Source of the DNA: Chthoniobacteraceae bacterium
Lineage (GTDB): Bacteria > Verrucomicrobiota > Verrucomicrobiia > Chthoniobacterales > Chthoniobacteraceae
Direction: 5' to 3'
Length of the DNA: 64,000 nucleotides
Assembly (NCBI GenBank): GCA_028293625.1
Contig: JAQGOL010000037.1
Span: 124,001 to 188,000 of the forward strand
Position numbers and translations under genes: made by a program. Shown here one piece after another: positions 42,787-53,600 of this stretch; positions within the stretch are counted from its first letter, which is position 1; the number at the start of each line of letters is the position of its first letter. Under the pieces are notes generated by a model that was not told where the DNA came from, made no database searches, and saw only the letters and a list, made by a program, of their open reading frames with translations.

Positions 42787-44037
42787 ATGCACGAGGACGA
42801 CACAAAAACATGCATGACCCTGGAAACGGGTAGCTGCCGGGCTGCTGCAAGCCTGTCGAATAAACCTGAGGCAGCCCGTCCACAACGGCGCATTGCGTGT
42901 TTTTCCACGTCATTAGGTCCGGCGCGTACCGTCTCTTCACTCCAGGAAATACCGGCCAAACGTCTCGCCGAGGCTTTTGCCGGGCACTGCAAGGATTTGC
43001 GTTACCACGAGATTCTAAACCAAACGCTCGCCGGCCAATTCGATCATTATTACCTGATCCTGGAAAACAGCCGGACCGGGCAGGTCGCGATTCAACCGCT
43101 CTTTTTTGCGAACCAGGACATCACTGATGGCCTGCCGCCGATGCCAAGATCGCTGCTTACGTGGCCGCGCATTCTATTTCCTCAATGGCTCTGCGTGCGG
43201 ATGCTCGTGGTCGGTTGTTCGGCCGGGGAAGGCGCTCTCGATTATCGCGAACCGTGGATTGTGGAGGCATTGAATGAAGCTCTCACCATTTACGCCAAGC
43301 AATGCGGAGTGGGGCTTGTACTTCTAAAAGATTTCCCGTCAAGCTATCGCACCATTCTTGAGCCGCTTACTAACAAGGGGTACAGGCGGGTTGCAAGTAT
43401 GCCCGCATGCATACTTGACTTTGATTTTGCCAGTTTTGACGAATACCTCAAAAACAAGCTCGGCAGGACATTCAGGGAGAGTCTGCGGCGAAAACTAAGA
43501 AAGCAACGGACAGAACCCGAACTCAAACTTGAGGTGGTCAGCGATGCAGGCGAAGTAATCGACGCCATCTACCCGCTTTACCTCCAGACTTACGAGCGCT
43601 CAAAAATGCGCTTTGAGTTACTTACTAAAAATTACTTCTCGCAGCTGGGGCGGGAACTTCCCGAACGGATACGCTTTTTCCTATGGAGCGCTGATGGGAA
43701 GATAATCGCGTTTGCGCTCTGCATGATTCACGACGGGACAATCCACCACCTCAACATCGGATTTGACTACTCGGTCTCTCTAAAGCGGCACCTTTATTAC
43801 GTGACCTTTCGCGATATGATTGAGTGGGCGCTTGAGAACGGGCTGAAGCACTATCTAACAGGGCAGCTCAACTACGATCCAAAGTTCCACTTGCGAATGA
43901 AGCTGGCGCCTCTGGACCTTTACGCCCGCCATATTTCACCGTTGATCAACCCCGCTTTCAAACTCGCGCTTGGCTTTCTTCAACCTGCGCGGCACGACCC
44001 GATCCTGCGGCAGTTTGAAAACGCCCGCGAGTTGTAA
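42787..44037 (+). CDS. GNAT/FemAB-like acyltransferase (BioF2-like)
   Basis: 416 residues. The C-terminal half matches the Acetyltransf_6/BioF2-like GNAT fold: YLKNKLGRTFRESLRRKLRK, YPLYLQTYERSKMRFELLTK, IRFFLWSADGKIIAFALCMI, HHLNIGFDYSVSLKRHLYYV, followed by DMIEWALENGLKHYLTGQLN. The N-terminal half seems to be a second, degenerate GNAT repeat. Relatives transfer amino-acyl or acyl groups in peptidoglycan, lipid or exopolysaccharide synthesis; substrate unknown. The start at 42787 is uncertain: the first 50 residues are not conserved-looking, but no other ATG is better supported. It stands alone. Confidence 0.72.
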   Translation: MHEDDTKTCMTLETGSCRAAASLSNKPEAARPQRRIACFSTSLGPARTVSSLQEIPAKRLAEAFAGHCKDLRYHEILNQTLAGQFDHYYLILENSRTGQVAIQPLFFANQDITDGLPPMPRSLLTWPRILFPQWLCVRMLVVGCSAGEGALDYREPWIVEALNEALTIYAKQCGVGLVLLKDFPSSYRTILEPLTNKGYRRVASMPACILDFDFASFDEYLKNKLGRTFRESLRRKLRKQRTEPELKLEVVSDAGEVIDAIYPLYLQTYERSKMRFELLTKNYFSQLGRELPERIRFFLWSADGKIIAFALCMIHDGTIHHLNIGFDYSVSLKRHLYYVTFRDMIEWALENGLKHYLTGQLNYDPKFHLRMKLAPLDLYARHISPLINPAFKLALGFLQPARHDPILRQFENAREL

Positions 44038-44047
44038 TCCGCCCCGT

Positions 44048-44395
44048 CTACAACAGCATCCGCCGCAAAGCGGTACCTAACAAGGCCGGCATGGCGCTGG
44101 GCGGCAGGCTGCGTTTAAGCTCCTCGTAAGAAGGAAGCACTTCCCCATCATCAACTTTCAACCCGCGACTTTCGCAGTAATTTAAAAAGGCGATTTCACC
44201 CACGGATTTTTGCGAATTCATCGATGTGCGCACTCCAGCCTCGGCGACGTCTTTATTCATAAACCAGGACAAATTTTTCGGTGCGCCGGAATTACCCGGC
44301 ATTGCCACAAGTCGAAGTTCTTCGGGTTCTTCGGGAGGCAACGCCTCACAGTAGGAGCCATCACTCACGCCACAAATCGGGCAAACACCTCGCAC
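44048..44395 (-). CDS. Hypothetical protein with N-terminal Cys motif
   Basis: A 115-residue frame, convergent with the GNAT gene and 56 bases downstream of the hybrid kinase on the same strand. The N-terminus has C-P-I-C-G and a further Cys (GSYC), which could form half a zinc site. The C-terminal part (SVGEIAFLNYCESRGLKVDD, PSYEELKRSLPPSAMPALLG) looks helical. I do not recognise it. Possible small partner of the kinase operon, or not a gene. Confidence 0.4.
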   Translation of the reverse strand: MRGVCPICGVSDGSYCEALPPEEPEELRLVAMPGNSGAPKNLSWFMNKDVAEAGVRTSMNSQKSVGEIAFLNYCESRGLKVDDGEVLPSYEELKRSLPPSAMPALLGTALRRMLL

Positions 44396-44451
44396 AAACT
44401 CCGCCGGGTCTCAGCACCTTTTTCAGAACCGGCCTGACATCATATGGCCTC

Positions 44452-47400
44452 CTATCCGTTTGCGTCCGCGCTTCCTGAAAGCTCCTGCGCCGGAAGCACG
44501 CCACCTTTGCTCGTGATTTTGGCCATCCGGGCGCGCTTTATGGCGGCCCGCAAATCGTCGAGGTGAACCGGTTTACTCACGTAATCGTTCATGCCGGCAG
44601 CCAGACATTCCTCGCGATCCCCACTCATTGCATTGGCTGTCATGGCAACAATCCAGGTGGGCTGGCCCGGCGCCTCATTCGCGCGGATGAGCCGCGTGGC
44701 CTCGAATCCATCCATCCGCGGCATCTGGCAATCCATGAAAACCAGATCATACGGTATTTTCCCAAGGGCCTCCATTGCTTGCATACCATCGGTAACCGCA
44801 TCGCAAACATATCCGAGCTTGGCGAATTGAGCGAGCGCAAGCATCCGATTGACCGCGTTGTCGTCGGCGACCAGGATCCGCTCCGGAGATGGAGTCACCG
44901 AGGCAACCGAGAGAGTCGGACTGGGGCTGGGCGTCCCCTCGTTCATGGAGGTGGCCAGACAATCGTAAAGGGTCGATTGACGCACCGGCTTCACCTTGCA
45001 CTGGTCGATTCCCGCCTCCTGAAGGTCTGAAGCGGACGGCTGGCTTCCATGGGTGGTTAGAAGGATTAATCGAGTCGGGGCCAGCGACGGCGAGGACTTG
45101 ATGGCGCGAGCCAGGGTGAGTCCGTCCATTTCCGACATGCCAAGGGCGATGATTGCAAAAGAAAAGGGCCGGCCCTGGATGGCGGCGCGCTGCAAATGAT
45201 CCAAGGCTTCCGGCCCTGAACGCACATGCGTGCTGCTCATCTTCAGGGAGTCGAGTTGACGGCACAAAAAAGTGGCGCTGATGGTATGTTCCTCGGCAAC
45301 CAACACCCGGACCCCAGCAAACGCATGATCGGAGCGCGAGGGCCGGTGGTCGGAAGGCTGTTTCTTAAGCGGCAACGAAAACCAGAAGGTGGCGCCATGC
45401 CCGGGCTCACTTTGGACACCGATTTCCCCGCCCATGCTCTCGACAAGTTGCTTACAGATCGCCAGGCCGAGTCCGGTCCCGCCAAAGCAGCGGGTGGTGG
45501 AAGCGTCCGCCTGACTGAAGGCCTGGAAGAGCGAGCGCTGCGCTTCGGCGCTGATTCCAAGCCCGCTGTCGCACACACGAAAGATGAGCGTGGCGGCATC
45601 GTCGGTTTCGCTGGCCAATTCCACCCGCACGGAGACTGCGCCGCGGGCGGTAAACTTAATGCCGTTGCCAACAAGGTTGATAAGAATCTGCCGCAGCCGG
45701 ACAGAGTCCCCTCGCAATCGGTTCGGGACGGCAGGCTCGCTCATCCCGGCCAGTTCAATCTCTTTGGCGTGCGCGGTCGCGGCAAGCAACTCGAGGGTAT
45801 CTTCAAGCAGATCGTGGAGATTGAAGTCGTGTTGTTCGATGACGAGCTTGCCGGCTTCGATTTTGGAAAAATCGAGGATGTCGTTGATGACGTGCAGCAG
45901 GTTCTCACCACAGCTGCGGATGGTCTGGGTGTACTCGCGTTGGTTTTGCTGAAGTGGCGTGTCGAGCAGCAGATCAGTCATTCCGATCACTCCGTTCATC
46001 GGGGTACGGATCTCGTGGCTCATGTTCGCCAAAAATCGGCTTTTAAACCGGTTTGCCGTCTCGGCGGCTTCTTTGGCGGCCTGCAGTTCACCCTCGATGC
46101 GCTTGCGTTCGGAAACGTCGCGCGCCACGCAAAACATTGTCTTTTCGGACGCCGACCAGTTGGCAGTCCAGACGATGGGGATCCGCGAACCATCCTTGCG
46201 CACATAAGAATTCTCGAAATCGGGGAACGCTGTGCCGGCCATGATTGCCACAGCCGCGCGGCTGGTTTCAGCGTGGTCGTCCGAATGAACAAAGTCCATG
46301 TAAAGGCGCCCCACGAGTTCTTCGGCGCGGTAACCCCAAAGTCCCTCGCACGCGTGACTTACCCGGATAAAATGACCGCTTTCATCAATCGTGCAGATCA
46401 CGTCCAGGGAATTCTCCATGATGAGCTGGTTGGAGTGCTCGGCCCGTTCGCGCTCGCGGACTTGCTCATGGAGCCGTTCCACTGTCCGGGAGAGTTCCGC
46501 TGTCCGGTCCTCGACCCGGCGGGCAAGCTCTTCCTCGGCGCGTTTGCGGTCGTCGATATCCGTGCACGTGCCAACCCAATGCGTGATTTCTCCCGCCAGA
46601 TTACGCTGCGGAGTTGCGCGTCCAAGATGCCAGCGATACGCGCCATCGGAGGCGCGTTTAAAGCGGTATTCGACCTCGTAATCCGTGCCCGTGGTGAAGG
46701 AATTCGTCCAGCGTTGAACGCACTGCGGAAGATCTTCAGGATGAACCACAGGCTCCCAGCCCCAGTCGCGCGTCTGCTCGAAAGTCATCCCGGTATACTC
46801 GTACCAAGCCTTGTTATAGTAATCGAGACCGCCGTCGGGACGCGCAGTCCAGACGATCTCCGGCATCGCATCGGCAAGAAAAGTGTAGCGCTGATGGCTT
46901 TCCTGGAGGGCATTCTCGGCCCGGCGCTTCTCATTTTCGCCCAATACCAACGAGCGCACGCTCCAAGCCACCATTCCGGTGAAACTGACAATGTTGGCGA
47001 TGCTCAGGATGGAGATGCCAACCTGAGTGCTGAAAAGATGATGATCTTCCCCCCAGAGCCGGAGCCAGCCAATTAGCGCCGGAACAAGAATGGCCGCCGG
47101 CAGAAGCCGCCGCATCACCGTGCCGACCGCGCCGCGATCGTTAAAGAAGCGGACAATTCCACCGTTGCCCGTGGCGTAGACGATCCCAATGCAGAGCATG
47201 GCGAATCCCGCGCTGGCGTGGAGGGAGACTGCCACCGATCGGCCTCCCACGCTAAGGGATGCGACGCCGTAGGAGGTGCCGACCACCACAATCAAAGTCG
47301 CGAAGGCGCTGCAGCCGGCAAGGATCTGAATGAGCAGAGGCGGACCCCGGCGCGCCAACCCAATTAACGCGCCGCCCACGCAAAGAAAATTGAACGCGCT

Positions 47401-47808
47401 GATAGGCGACATCCGCCCCGGGTAATACAAATGCCCACCGTGGACGACATCGCGAAAGAACAATTCGTCGATATACAGGTCCCAGCCAAAAAGGTATTCG
47501 GCGCCCGTGGCACCGCTGATAAGCACCACCAACAGAGAAGCCAACAAGGCGGCACGCCGGTAAAACGCCGATTCAGCCTCCGCAGGCGAGGCTGCGACCG
47601 CCAGAAGCGCCAGCCCTGCCAAAACAAAGCCGATTGCCGTGTTCGCTTTCATGGCGACCGAGCCCGACACGATGCTCATGAGCATCCGGTTGTCCAACAG
47701 CCAGCCGAGCAGGACACTCAGGCCGAGCACAACCACGGCGATCCCGGCCGCTCGCGGAACGCGCTGAGAACTGTTTATAGAATTAGAAAGAGGGTGGAAT
47801 TGAGACAT
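44452..47808 (-). CDS. Hybrid histidine kinase (7-8 TM, PAS-PAS-HisKA-HATPase-REC-REC)
   Basis: 1118 residues from the ATG at 47808 (frame open from 47892). An N-terminal membrane region with about eight helices ([37 protein letters not shown]) leads to two PAS/PAC domains ([40 protein letters not shown]), HisKA with H598 ([20 protein letters not shown]), HATPase_c ([32 protein letters not shown]) and two receivers. The first receiver has an alanine (A888) where the phospho-Asp should be and is likely a pseudo-receiver; the second has D1026 ([10 protein letters not shown]) with the full active site. It is a BarA-like sensor without an Hpt domain. Signal unknown. Downstream of tRNA-Phe on the same strand. 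Confidence 0.92.
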   Translation of the reverse strand: MSQFHPLSNSINSSQRVPRAAGIAVVVLGLSVLLGWLLDNRMLMSIVSGSVAMKANTAIGFVLAGLALLAVAASPAEAESAFYRRAALLASLLVVLISGATGAEYLFGWDLYIDELFFRDVVHGGHLYYPGRMSPISAFNFLCVGGALIGLARRGPPLLIQILAGCSAFATLIVVVGTSYGVASLSVGGRSVAVSLHASAGFAMLCIGIVYATGNGGIVRFFNDRGAVGTVMRRLLPAAILVPALIGWLRLWGEDHHLFSTQVGISILSIANIVSFTGMVAWSVRSLVLGENEKRRAENALQESHQRYTFLADAMPEIVWTARPDGGLDYYNKAWYEYTGMTFEQTRDWGWEPVVHPEDLPQCVQRWTNSFTTGTDYEVEYRFKRASDGAYRWHLGRATPQRNLAGEITHWVGTCTDIDDRKRAEEELARRVEDRTAELSRTVERLHEQVRERERAEHSNQLIMENSLDVICTIDESGHFIRVSHACEGLWGYRAEELVGRLYMDFVHSDDHAETSRAAVAIMAGTAFPDFENSYVRKDGSRIPIVWTANWSASEKTMFCVARDVSERKRIEGELQAAKEAAETANRFKSRFLANMSHEIRTPMNGVIGMTDLLLDTPLQQNQREYTQTIRSCGENLLHVINDILDFSKIEAGKLVIEQHDFNLHDLLEDTLELLAATAHAKEIELAGMSEPAVPNRLRGDSVRLRQILINLVGNGIKFTARGAVSVRVELASETDDAATLIFRVCDSGLGISAEAQRSLFQAFSQADASTTRCFGGTGLGLAICKQLVESMGGEIGVQSEPGHGATFWFSLPLKKQPSDHRPSRSDHAFAGVRVLVAEEHTISATFLCRQLDSLKMSSTHVRSGPEALDHLQRAAIQGRPFSFAIIALGMSEMDGLTLARAIKSSPSLAPTRLILLTTHGSQPSASDLQEAGIDQCKVKPVRQSTLYDCLATSMNEGTPSPSPTLSVASVTPSPERILVADDNAVNRMLALAQFAKLGYVCDAVTDGMQAMEALGKIPYDLVFMDCQMPRMDGFEATRLIRANEAPGQPTWIVAMTANAMSGDREECLAAGMNDYVSKPVHLDDLRAAIKRARMAKITSKGGVLPAQELSGSADANG

Positions 47809-48213
47809 CGCAGCGCAGGTCCGCCAAGGGCGCCGTGCAGAAACCGTGCCACTCCGCAAACGACGGCGTCTGTATACGAACATGAAGGGCAACTCCTACG
47901 TGGAGGCAACGGACGCAAGGGAGTTTATGAAACCTCGGCCAGCTGGTTTAAGATAAAGCGTATCGTCCGATTAAAGACCGTCTTTTGTTTTTTACAAAAA
48001 AATTGAACAATAATCATCATTTCTCAACGCTCCGACTCATTTTACACACCCCGCGTGGTGTATTTCGAGCACCTAAAGCCACTCTAAATGAACTTTAGAA
48101 AATCGATGAAGCGATTTCGTTATCAGACATGAACAACGATCATAGGCGGAACCGGCGGGATTCCGGTTCGATCTGGTCCGGACCGAACGCGATCCCTTGG
48201 AAATCAAGGGAAG
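47809..48213. other. Region between tRNA-Phe and the hybrid kinase, with clustered inverted repeats
   Basis: About 400 bases with no gene seen. Next to the tRNA 3' end lie three inverted repeats in a row: CCCTTG/CAAGGG (48194-48210), the palindrome GGTCCGGACC (48175-48184) and GAACCGG/CCGGTTC (48149-48169). None has a clean T-run on the minus strand. They may form the end of the tRNA transcript or a processing site. The stretch 47960-48110 is AT-rich and could contain the kinase promoter. Confidence 0.4.
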
Positions 48214-48286
<73 letters not shown>

Positions 48287-48480
48287 GTGAAAGGGCGGCT
48301 AATTTGTCTGCTGGAGAAAAAATGACAAGCAGTTTCGTGAAAAAAGATTCTGTTCGGCCAAACTCGCCATGGAACGTGGAAAATCCGGGCGCTTGAAGGG
48401 CGGGCCGTCGTGATCTCATCGAGCAGGATTGCACAGTGACGCGGTGCCGCATACAAAACTCTGACTCTCCTTCCACATCT

Positions 48481-49122
48481 ATGAAATCCACTTTCAAACC
48501 CCTCATTCTCTGCGGTCTTCTCGCGGTTGCGGCTGTGCAAGCAGCCCATGCCGGCAAAGAGGTCATCGACACCAAAACCGAAGCGGTTCTGTTTTCACCG
48601 TTCGACCGTGGCATGCGCGAATTCCAGATTTCGGCCGGCGCATTGTTTTCCCTTAACAACCGCGGCGAAAAACGTCCGACAATTGATGATGTCGACCTCA
48701 GCTTGCGCCTTGGCTGGATGCTTAACACGCCATCAGGAGAGAGCTGCCTGCGCGGCAACTTCGAGTTTTTAGCAGAGGCGTTTGGTGGTGCCGTAGTTGA
48801 CGGGCCGGGCGACGGATTGGGCGGCATCACCCTGCTGCTTCGCTATAATTTTGTTCAGCCTGCCACGCGTTGGGTCCCTTACTTCCAGGTCGGCGCCGGC
48901 GGCGTTTACAGCAACATTTACGAGGACCACGTGCAACGCCTCATCGGCAGGAGCGTGGAATTCAACCTCCAGGCCGGCTTGGGCCTGCGTTACATTTGCT
49001 CGGAGCGCTGCTCGGTATTCGTGGAAGCCGATTACCGGCACATTTCCAATGCCGACACGGCCGACCGCAATCTCGGGCTCAACTCGATTGGCGGCCTGAT
49101 CGGAGCCGGTTTTTCCTTCTAA
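48481..49122 (+). CDS. PagL-like acyloxyacyl hydrolase (lipid A 3-O-deacylase family)
   Basis: 213 residues with a signal peptide (KPLILCGLLAVAAVQAAHA) and an eight-strand-type outer-membrane barrel: FQISAGALFSLNN, ITLLLRYNFV, WVPYFQVGAGGVYSN, LQAGLGLRYICS, ending GGLIGAGFSF. The PagL active-site motif is present as YRHISNAD (His and Ser two residues apart). The third catalytic residue, Glu 14 residues after the His in P. aeruginosa PagL, aligns with Asn here (GLNS), so deacylase activity is in doubt. It converges with an MFS gene over a shared terminator. Confidence 0.82.
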   Translation: MKSTFKPLILCGLLAVAAVQAAHAGKEVIDTKTEAVLFSPFDRGMREFQISAGALFSLNNRGEKRPTIDDVDLSLRLGWMLNTPSGESCLRGNFEFLAEAFGGAVVDGPGDGLGGITLLLRYNFVQPATRWVPYFQVGAGGVYSNIYEDHVQRLIGRSVEFNLQAGLGLRYICSERCSVFVEADYRHISNADTADRNLGLNSIGGLIGAGFSF

Positions 49123-49136
49123 AATACGGCGGACGT

Positions 49137-49173
49137 AAAAGTGGCAGAAGCCGTTCGTGCTTCTGCCACTTTT
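49137..49173. terminator. Bidirectional intrinsic terminator
   Basis: A perfect 15-base-pair stem (49137-49151 with 49159-49173) flanked by AAAA on the left and TTTT on the right closes a seven-base loop. It sits between the convergent PagL-like and MFS genes and can end transcripts from both. Confidence 0.9.
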
Positions 49174-49177
49174 AAAA

Positions 49178-50545
49178 TTACTCTTCGGGCAGCGGCTGAC
49201 CCTTTGTCTCCGGGGCAAAAAACAGGGCGACAAAAATGCCGATCAGAAAGATCGAGCACATCGTGATTGCTGAGTAACGGTAAGGGAGCGGCGAGGCGTA
49301 ACCGCCAAAAACGTTCACCGTCAGGTAGGAGGAATAAAAGCTGCCGGCCGCCGCGGCGAACCGCCCCAGGTTGTAGCAAAACGAAATGCCCGTGCTGCGC
49401 AATCGGCTTGGAAAAAGCTCCGGCAAATAAATGGCGAACCCGGCGAATGGCCCAAGCTGGACGGCGCCCATAAGCGGCATCATCCAATAAGCATCCTGGG
49501 GCGAATTGAGTTTCCAGTAGACAAATGCCGTTACGAGAAGCGCCGCGCTAAAGCCGCCGATAAACGCCGGGCGGCGGCCAAACGCATTGGCTACACGGGT
49601 AAAAAGCCACATGCCTGCCGCGGCCCCGAGCATATTGAGTAAATAGGCATAGCTAATGGCATCCGCGGTTTTCGCTTTTGCTTGAGCCATCGTAAAACCG
49701 GCTTTTTCATAATGGACCTGAAAAACGGTTTTCTGAAGATCCGGGGCAAATTCCGCGATAGCCCAAAGCCCAACCACACCGGTTGAAGCGATCAACGCGC
49801 CGATGATCAGGTTCCGGCGCCAACGCGTGTCGGAAATCAAGCTTGTATACGACGAAAAAAGGCTGCCGCTGGGAAGATTTCCCTCGGCCTTCAGCTTAAG
49901 CCACGGTTCCGGTTCCTTCAGGCGTTTGCGGGTAAAAAGAATCATGAGCGCGGGGAGTGCGCCGATCAGGAACATCCAGCGCCAGCCGCGATCAGGAGCG
50001 ATAACAGTCGCGGTTTGAAGGCTATCAATTCCAATTTTGGCGAATCCTGCGGCCACATTGCCAATGGTGGAGAGCACCTGAAGCAGCCCAAGCGATTGCA
50101 CCCGCGCGCCACTCGGAACGGTCTCGGCGATCAATGCCACGGCCAGCCCGAAAACACCGCCCACCCCGAGCCCGGTCAGGAAACGGAAGAGGGTGAAATC
50201 CAATTTGCCGACGCTAAAAAAAGTCAGCCCGGTAAAACCCGAATAAATGAGAATGGTGAGCGTAAGCATCCGCGCCCGGCCATACCGGTCGCCGAGCGCG
50301 CCGAAGATCATGCCGCCGATGCCCCATCCAATGAGGAACCACGCCGTGACAATCTTGCCAAACGCCTGAACCGCCGGCGCCGATGCCGGTTCGTTCATTA
50401 ACGCCGAAAGCGCCGGGATTCGGGCGAGCGAAAAGAGCCGCTGATCGAGGCAATCGAAAAACCACGCCGCGGACGCGACGATAAAGACAAACCAGTGGTA
50501 ACTGCTGAGTTGGCGCCACCACGGCGCTTCTGAGGGGGCGTGCAT
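49178..50545 (-). CDS. MFS transporter (sugar/organic acid porter type)
   Basis: About 455 residues from the ATG at 50545 (frame open to 50584). Twelve hydrophobic segments; motif A after helix 2 is GALGDRYGRARMLTLTILIY, and helix 5 reads GLAVALIAETVPSGARVQSL. LPELFPSRLRSTGISFCYNL after helix 10 and a C-terminal PETKGQPLPEE motif are typical of the sugar porter, sialic acid and aromatic acid symporter families. It lies 5 bases from a bidirectional terminator and 95 bases from the stop of the large cytochrome/HEAT gene on the same strand, so it may be the last gene of that operon. Substrate not readable. Confidence 0.85.
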   Translation of the reverse strand: MHAPSEAPWWRQLSSYHWFVFIVASAAWFFDCLDQRLFSLARIPALSALMNEPASAPAVQAFGKIVTAWFLIGWGIGGMIFGALGDRYGRARMLTLTILIYSGFTGLTFFSVGKLDFTLFRFLTGLGVGGVFGLAVALIAETVPSGARVQSLGLLQVLSTIGNVAAGFAKIGIDSLQTATVIAPDRGWRWMFLIGALPALMILFTRKRLKEPEPWLKLKAEGNLPSGSLFSSYTSLISDTRWRRNLIIGALIASTGVVGLWAIAEFAPDLQKTVFQVHYEKAGFTMAQAKAKTADAISYAYLLNMLGAAAGMWLFTRVANAFGRRPAFIGGFSAALLVTAFVYWKLNSPQDAYWMMPLMGAVQLGPFAGFAIYLPELFPSRLRSTGISFCYNLGRFAAAAGSFYSSYLTVNVFGGYASPLPYRYSAITMCSIFLIGIFVALFFAPETKGQPLPEE

Positions 50546-50640
50546 AGGTCGGGTCAGAATGCGAACGTGCCGGGAACCGGACAATCTAAAATGGACGCGG
50601 CTTGAAAATACCGGGCCGGTTCACGGCGGATGCGATTTAT

Positions 50641-53600
50641 TTATTTGCCGCGAAGAGTTTCAAGATAAGCAAGCAGATCGGCAAACTCCTGTGGCTTAAG
50701 CGCATTGGTGAGTCCAGGCGGCATGAGCGAAGTTGGGATGTGTGTCTGGGTTTTTAAGTCGGCTTTCCTGATCACATGCGGGACGGCATCGGCCCCGACC
50801 AATGTCACCGCTTCAGCAGTGTCGCCGCGGAGAGCGCCCGCGAACGTCTCCCCGCCCTTGGTTTCGATCATCGCCTGCTCAAAACCGAGTGCGATCGTTT
50901 TTGAAGGCTCATGAATTGAGGTGATCAAATCCGGCCGCTTATAGTTGACCGCCACCGCGCTCAGGTCGGGGCCAATCTGTCCGCCTTTGCCGGCCACGGC
51001 GTGGCACGTTGCGCAGATTGCCCCAAGCGGCCCGGCCGGATCACCGAACACCTTCGCCCCTTTCGCGGCATCCCCCGGATTAACCCAGGAGCCGTCCGCT
51101 TTACTCGCGAGGGCGAACAACCGTTGTTTCTCCTCGGGTGCGGCTGATTTAACAAATGAATTGCCGTCCAGGCCAGGGATGCGGGCCGCGAACTCCCAGG
51201 CGCCGCCAAGATTTCCGATCTTTAGCAGCAACCGGTTTTTGCCGGCATTAAGATGGACAGGCGCTTCCTGCTTATCGGCTTCATATCCGTGCGAGCCGGG
51301 CACGTTGATAATCTTCGTGCCGTTTAGCCAGATGGCAATCTGATCATCCGCGCCGCAGAAAATCTTCGCGTCCGCCGCTTCAGGGCATTCAATTTCCGCG
51401 TACGCGTAGGCGCAGACCATCCCGTTGGAATGGTAAATCTTCTCCAGATTCACGTGGCCTTCCTGCGGATCCCCATTCACGTCGCTCCAGCCGACTTCCT
51501 TCCCTTCGGCGTTCAGATATTTTTTTGAAATAAAACTGGTGTCGCCCGCAAGCGCCTCTGTTTCAGGCGGATGCGTCGCTTCCCAGACGTTTTCAAATGG
51601 TCCGATCATCTTCCATTTGGTGATGGCCCCGCCGTGGAAGAAACTCTCAATCTCCGCTTCGTATTCTTTTGGAATTTTTCCGTTTGCAAGGCGCTCTTCG
51701 ATCAGGGGAAGCGCCTGATCAGCCAGCGTTTTGAGCGCCTTCAAAATGCCGCGACGCGTGCTGGTGCTCTTTTCATTCAACGCGGCAACCAGCACGGGAA
51801 TGGCCGCCGGGTCGGGCATGTTCGACAACGCACCCAGCGTCTCTTTGCGAAACTTGTTTTTCTCAGCCAGCGCAATGATGGCCGGCAATGCTTCTTTTGC
51901 CCGCAACGCCCCGAGCGCCTCGATCGCTCCCTGCTGCACTTTGGTGTCAGCGTCGGAGAGCGCTTCAATCAGCGCGGCCGTGGCATTGGCTTTTGAACCG
52001 AGCTGGGAGAGCGATTTAACGGCAGATTGCCGGTTGCCGGCATCGCCATCTTTCAAATAGGCAATTAACGCCGGGGCGGCATCGAGCACTTTGAGTTCAC
52101 CGGCCGCTTCAATGATCCGGCGCGTTGCCGCTGGCGAAAGCTTCGCATCAGCCAGGCTTGCGATCGTCTTTTTTGCCTGCTCTCCACCGATGTTGACCAG
52201 AGCATTGATGGCAGTGTTGCGGAATTCCGGGTCAGCCTTTTCATCCAAAGCGATCGAGGTAAATACGCCCATCGCTTCGGGATCCCGTTGGGCGCCGAGC
52301 GTGGCGATCAATTGCTGGCGTACCTGGGCGTTGGTTTCGATGGCGAGCCGTGCGCGCAGAGCAGGCAACGGTTCCGGACCGGCCCCCAGCGAGAGCGATT
52401 GGGCTGCCGCGATCCGCACGGAACTTTCAGAGTCCGACAACGCGCCAGTGAGCGTTTCGATGGCAAGCGGTGTGCCGGCCCACACCAGCTTGTTCGGTGG
52501 CGGCGGATTTTTAACCGGCTGCGTTCCCCACCATCCGCCGGCATAGGGCGTGGGCTGATAAGCAACGTTGCCGAGCGCCGCCACGGCACGAACGCGAGTC
52601 AATACGTCGGCTGCCTTCGCATGGCTTGAGAGAATTTCCACGAGGTTTTTATTAAATACACCCGTCGCAGCGAGCCATGTTTGTTCCCGAAGACGGGCCT
52701 CCTGGCTGGCCAGACCCGGCGCCAGGTCAGTCCAGCCAAGGCCGCCATTTGCCACACGCTGAACCGCCGTGCGAGCCGTGAATCGGACCCACGCATCCGG
52801 GTCATTAAAAAGTCCAAGCAATGGGGTCGCCGTCTGAAGCTGCCCTTTTGCCTGCTGGCTCTTTTCCTCCCTGTTCGGGATGGCGGAGACGCCATATGCG
52901 GCGGCCGCGGAACGCCGCACACGCGCATCCTCGTGCTTGAGGAGTTGAGTCAATTCACTCGATGCAACGGTTAAGTGGCGGGTTGCAATCACTCTCAATG
53001 CCTGAGCCACGAGGCCAAAATCGTGATCGCGCAAAACAGCCTCCACGAGGCCGGCAAGCTTCGTCCCGCTCCCCTTCCCTCCGTATACCCCGTCCGCGGC
53101 CCACAATGCATGCATTCGCTGAAGCCCCGAAGCGCCCGGATCTTTCACCACCAATGACAACTTCTCGAAAATCTCAACGCCTTTTGCGGCAAGCGCATAC
53201 TCCGCCCGGAGCCGCTGATCGCGATCCGCATGGCCCAGCGCCGCGATGAGTTCCCCGATGCCCGCCTTCGATTCATCCTTGAGCCGCGGCGTCGGATGCG
53301 CCTCGGGCCAACTCACGCGCCAGACCGTGCCGACCGTTTTCGGACCTTTCCAGCCACCCCATTGCCAATCTGCAATCAGGAGCGAACCGTCGGCGGCCAC
53401 TGAGAGCTGCATCGGCCGAAAGTCCCCTCCCTTGCCGTCTTGGACGAGCGCCTCGTTTTTGACAAACTTGAATGTGGCCCCATCGCGAGCTACCTCGATC
53501 GCTGAAACGCGGCGCTGCCCCCACTCGCTAAAAAGCAATTTACCGCGGTATTGCTCCGGCAATCCGTCGCTCATATAGCAGAGCCCGCCCGTCGGCGAGC

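Noticed and set aside
45226-47076. 616-codon open frame on the plus strand
   Set aside because: It lies entirely antisense to the hybrid histidine kinase, whose domains are all recognisable; the plus-strand product has no family motifs. High GC gives long shadow frames.
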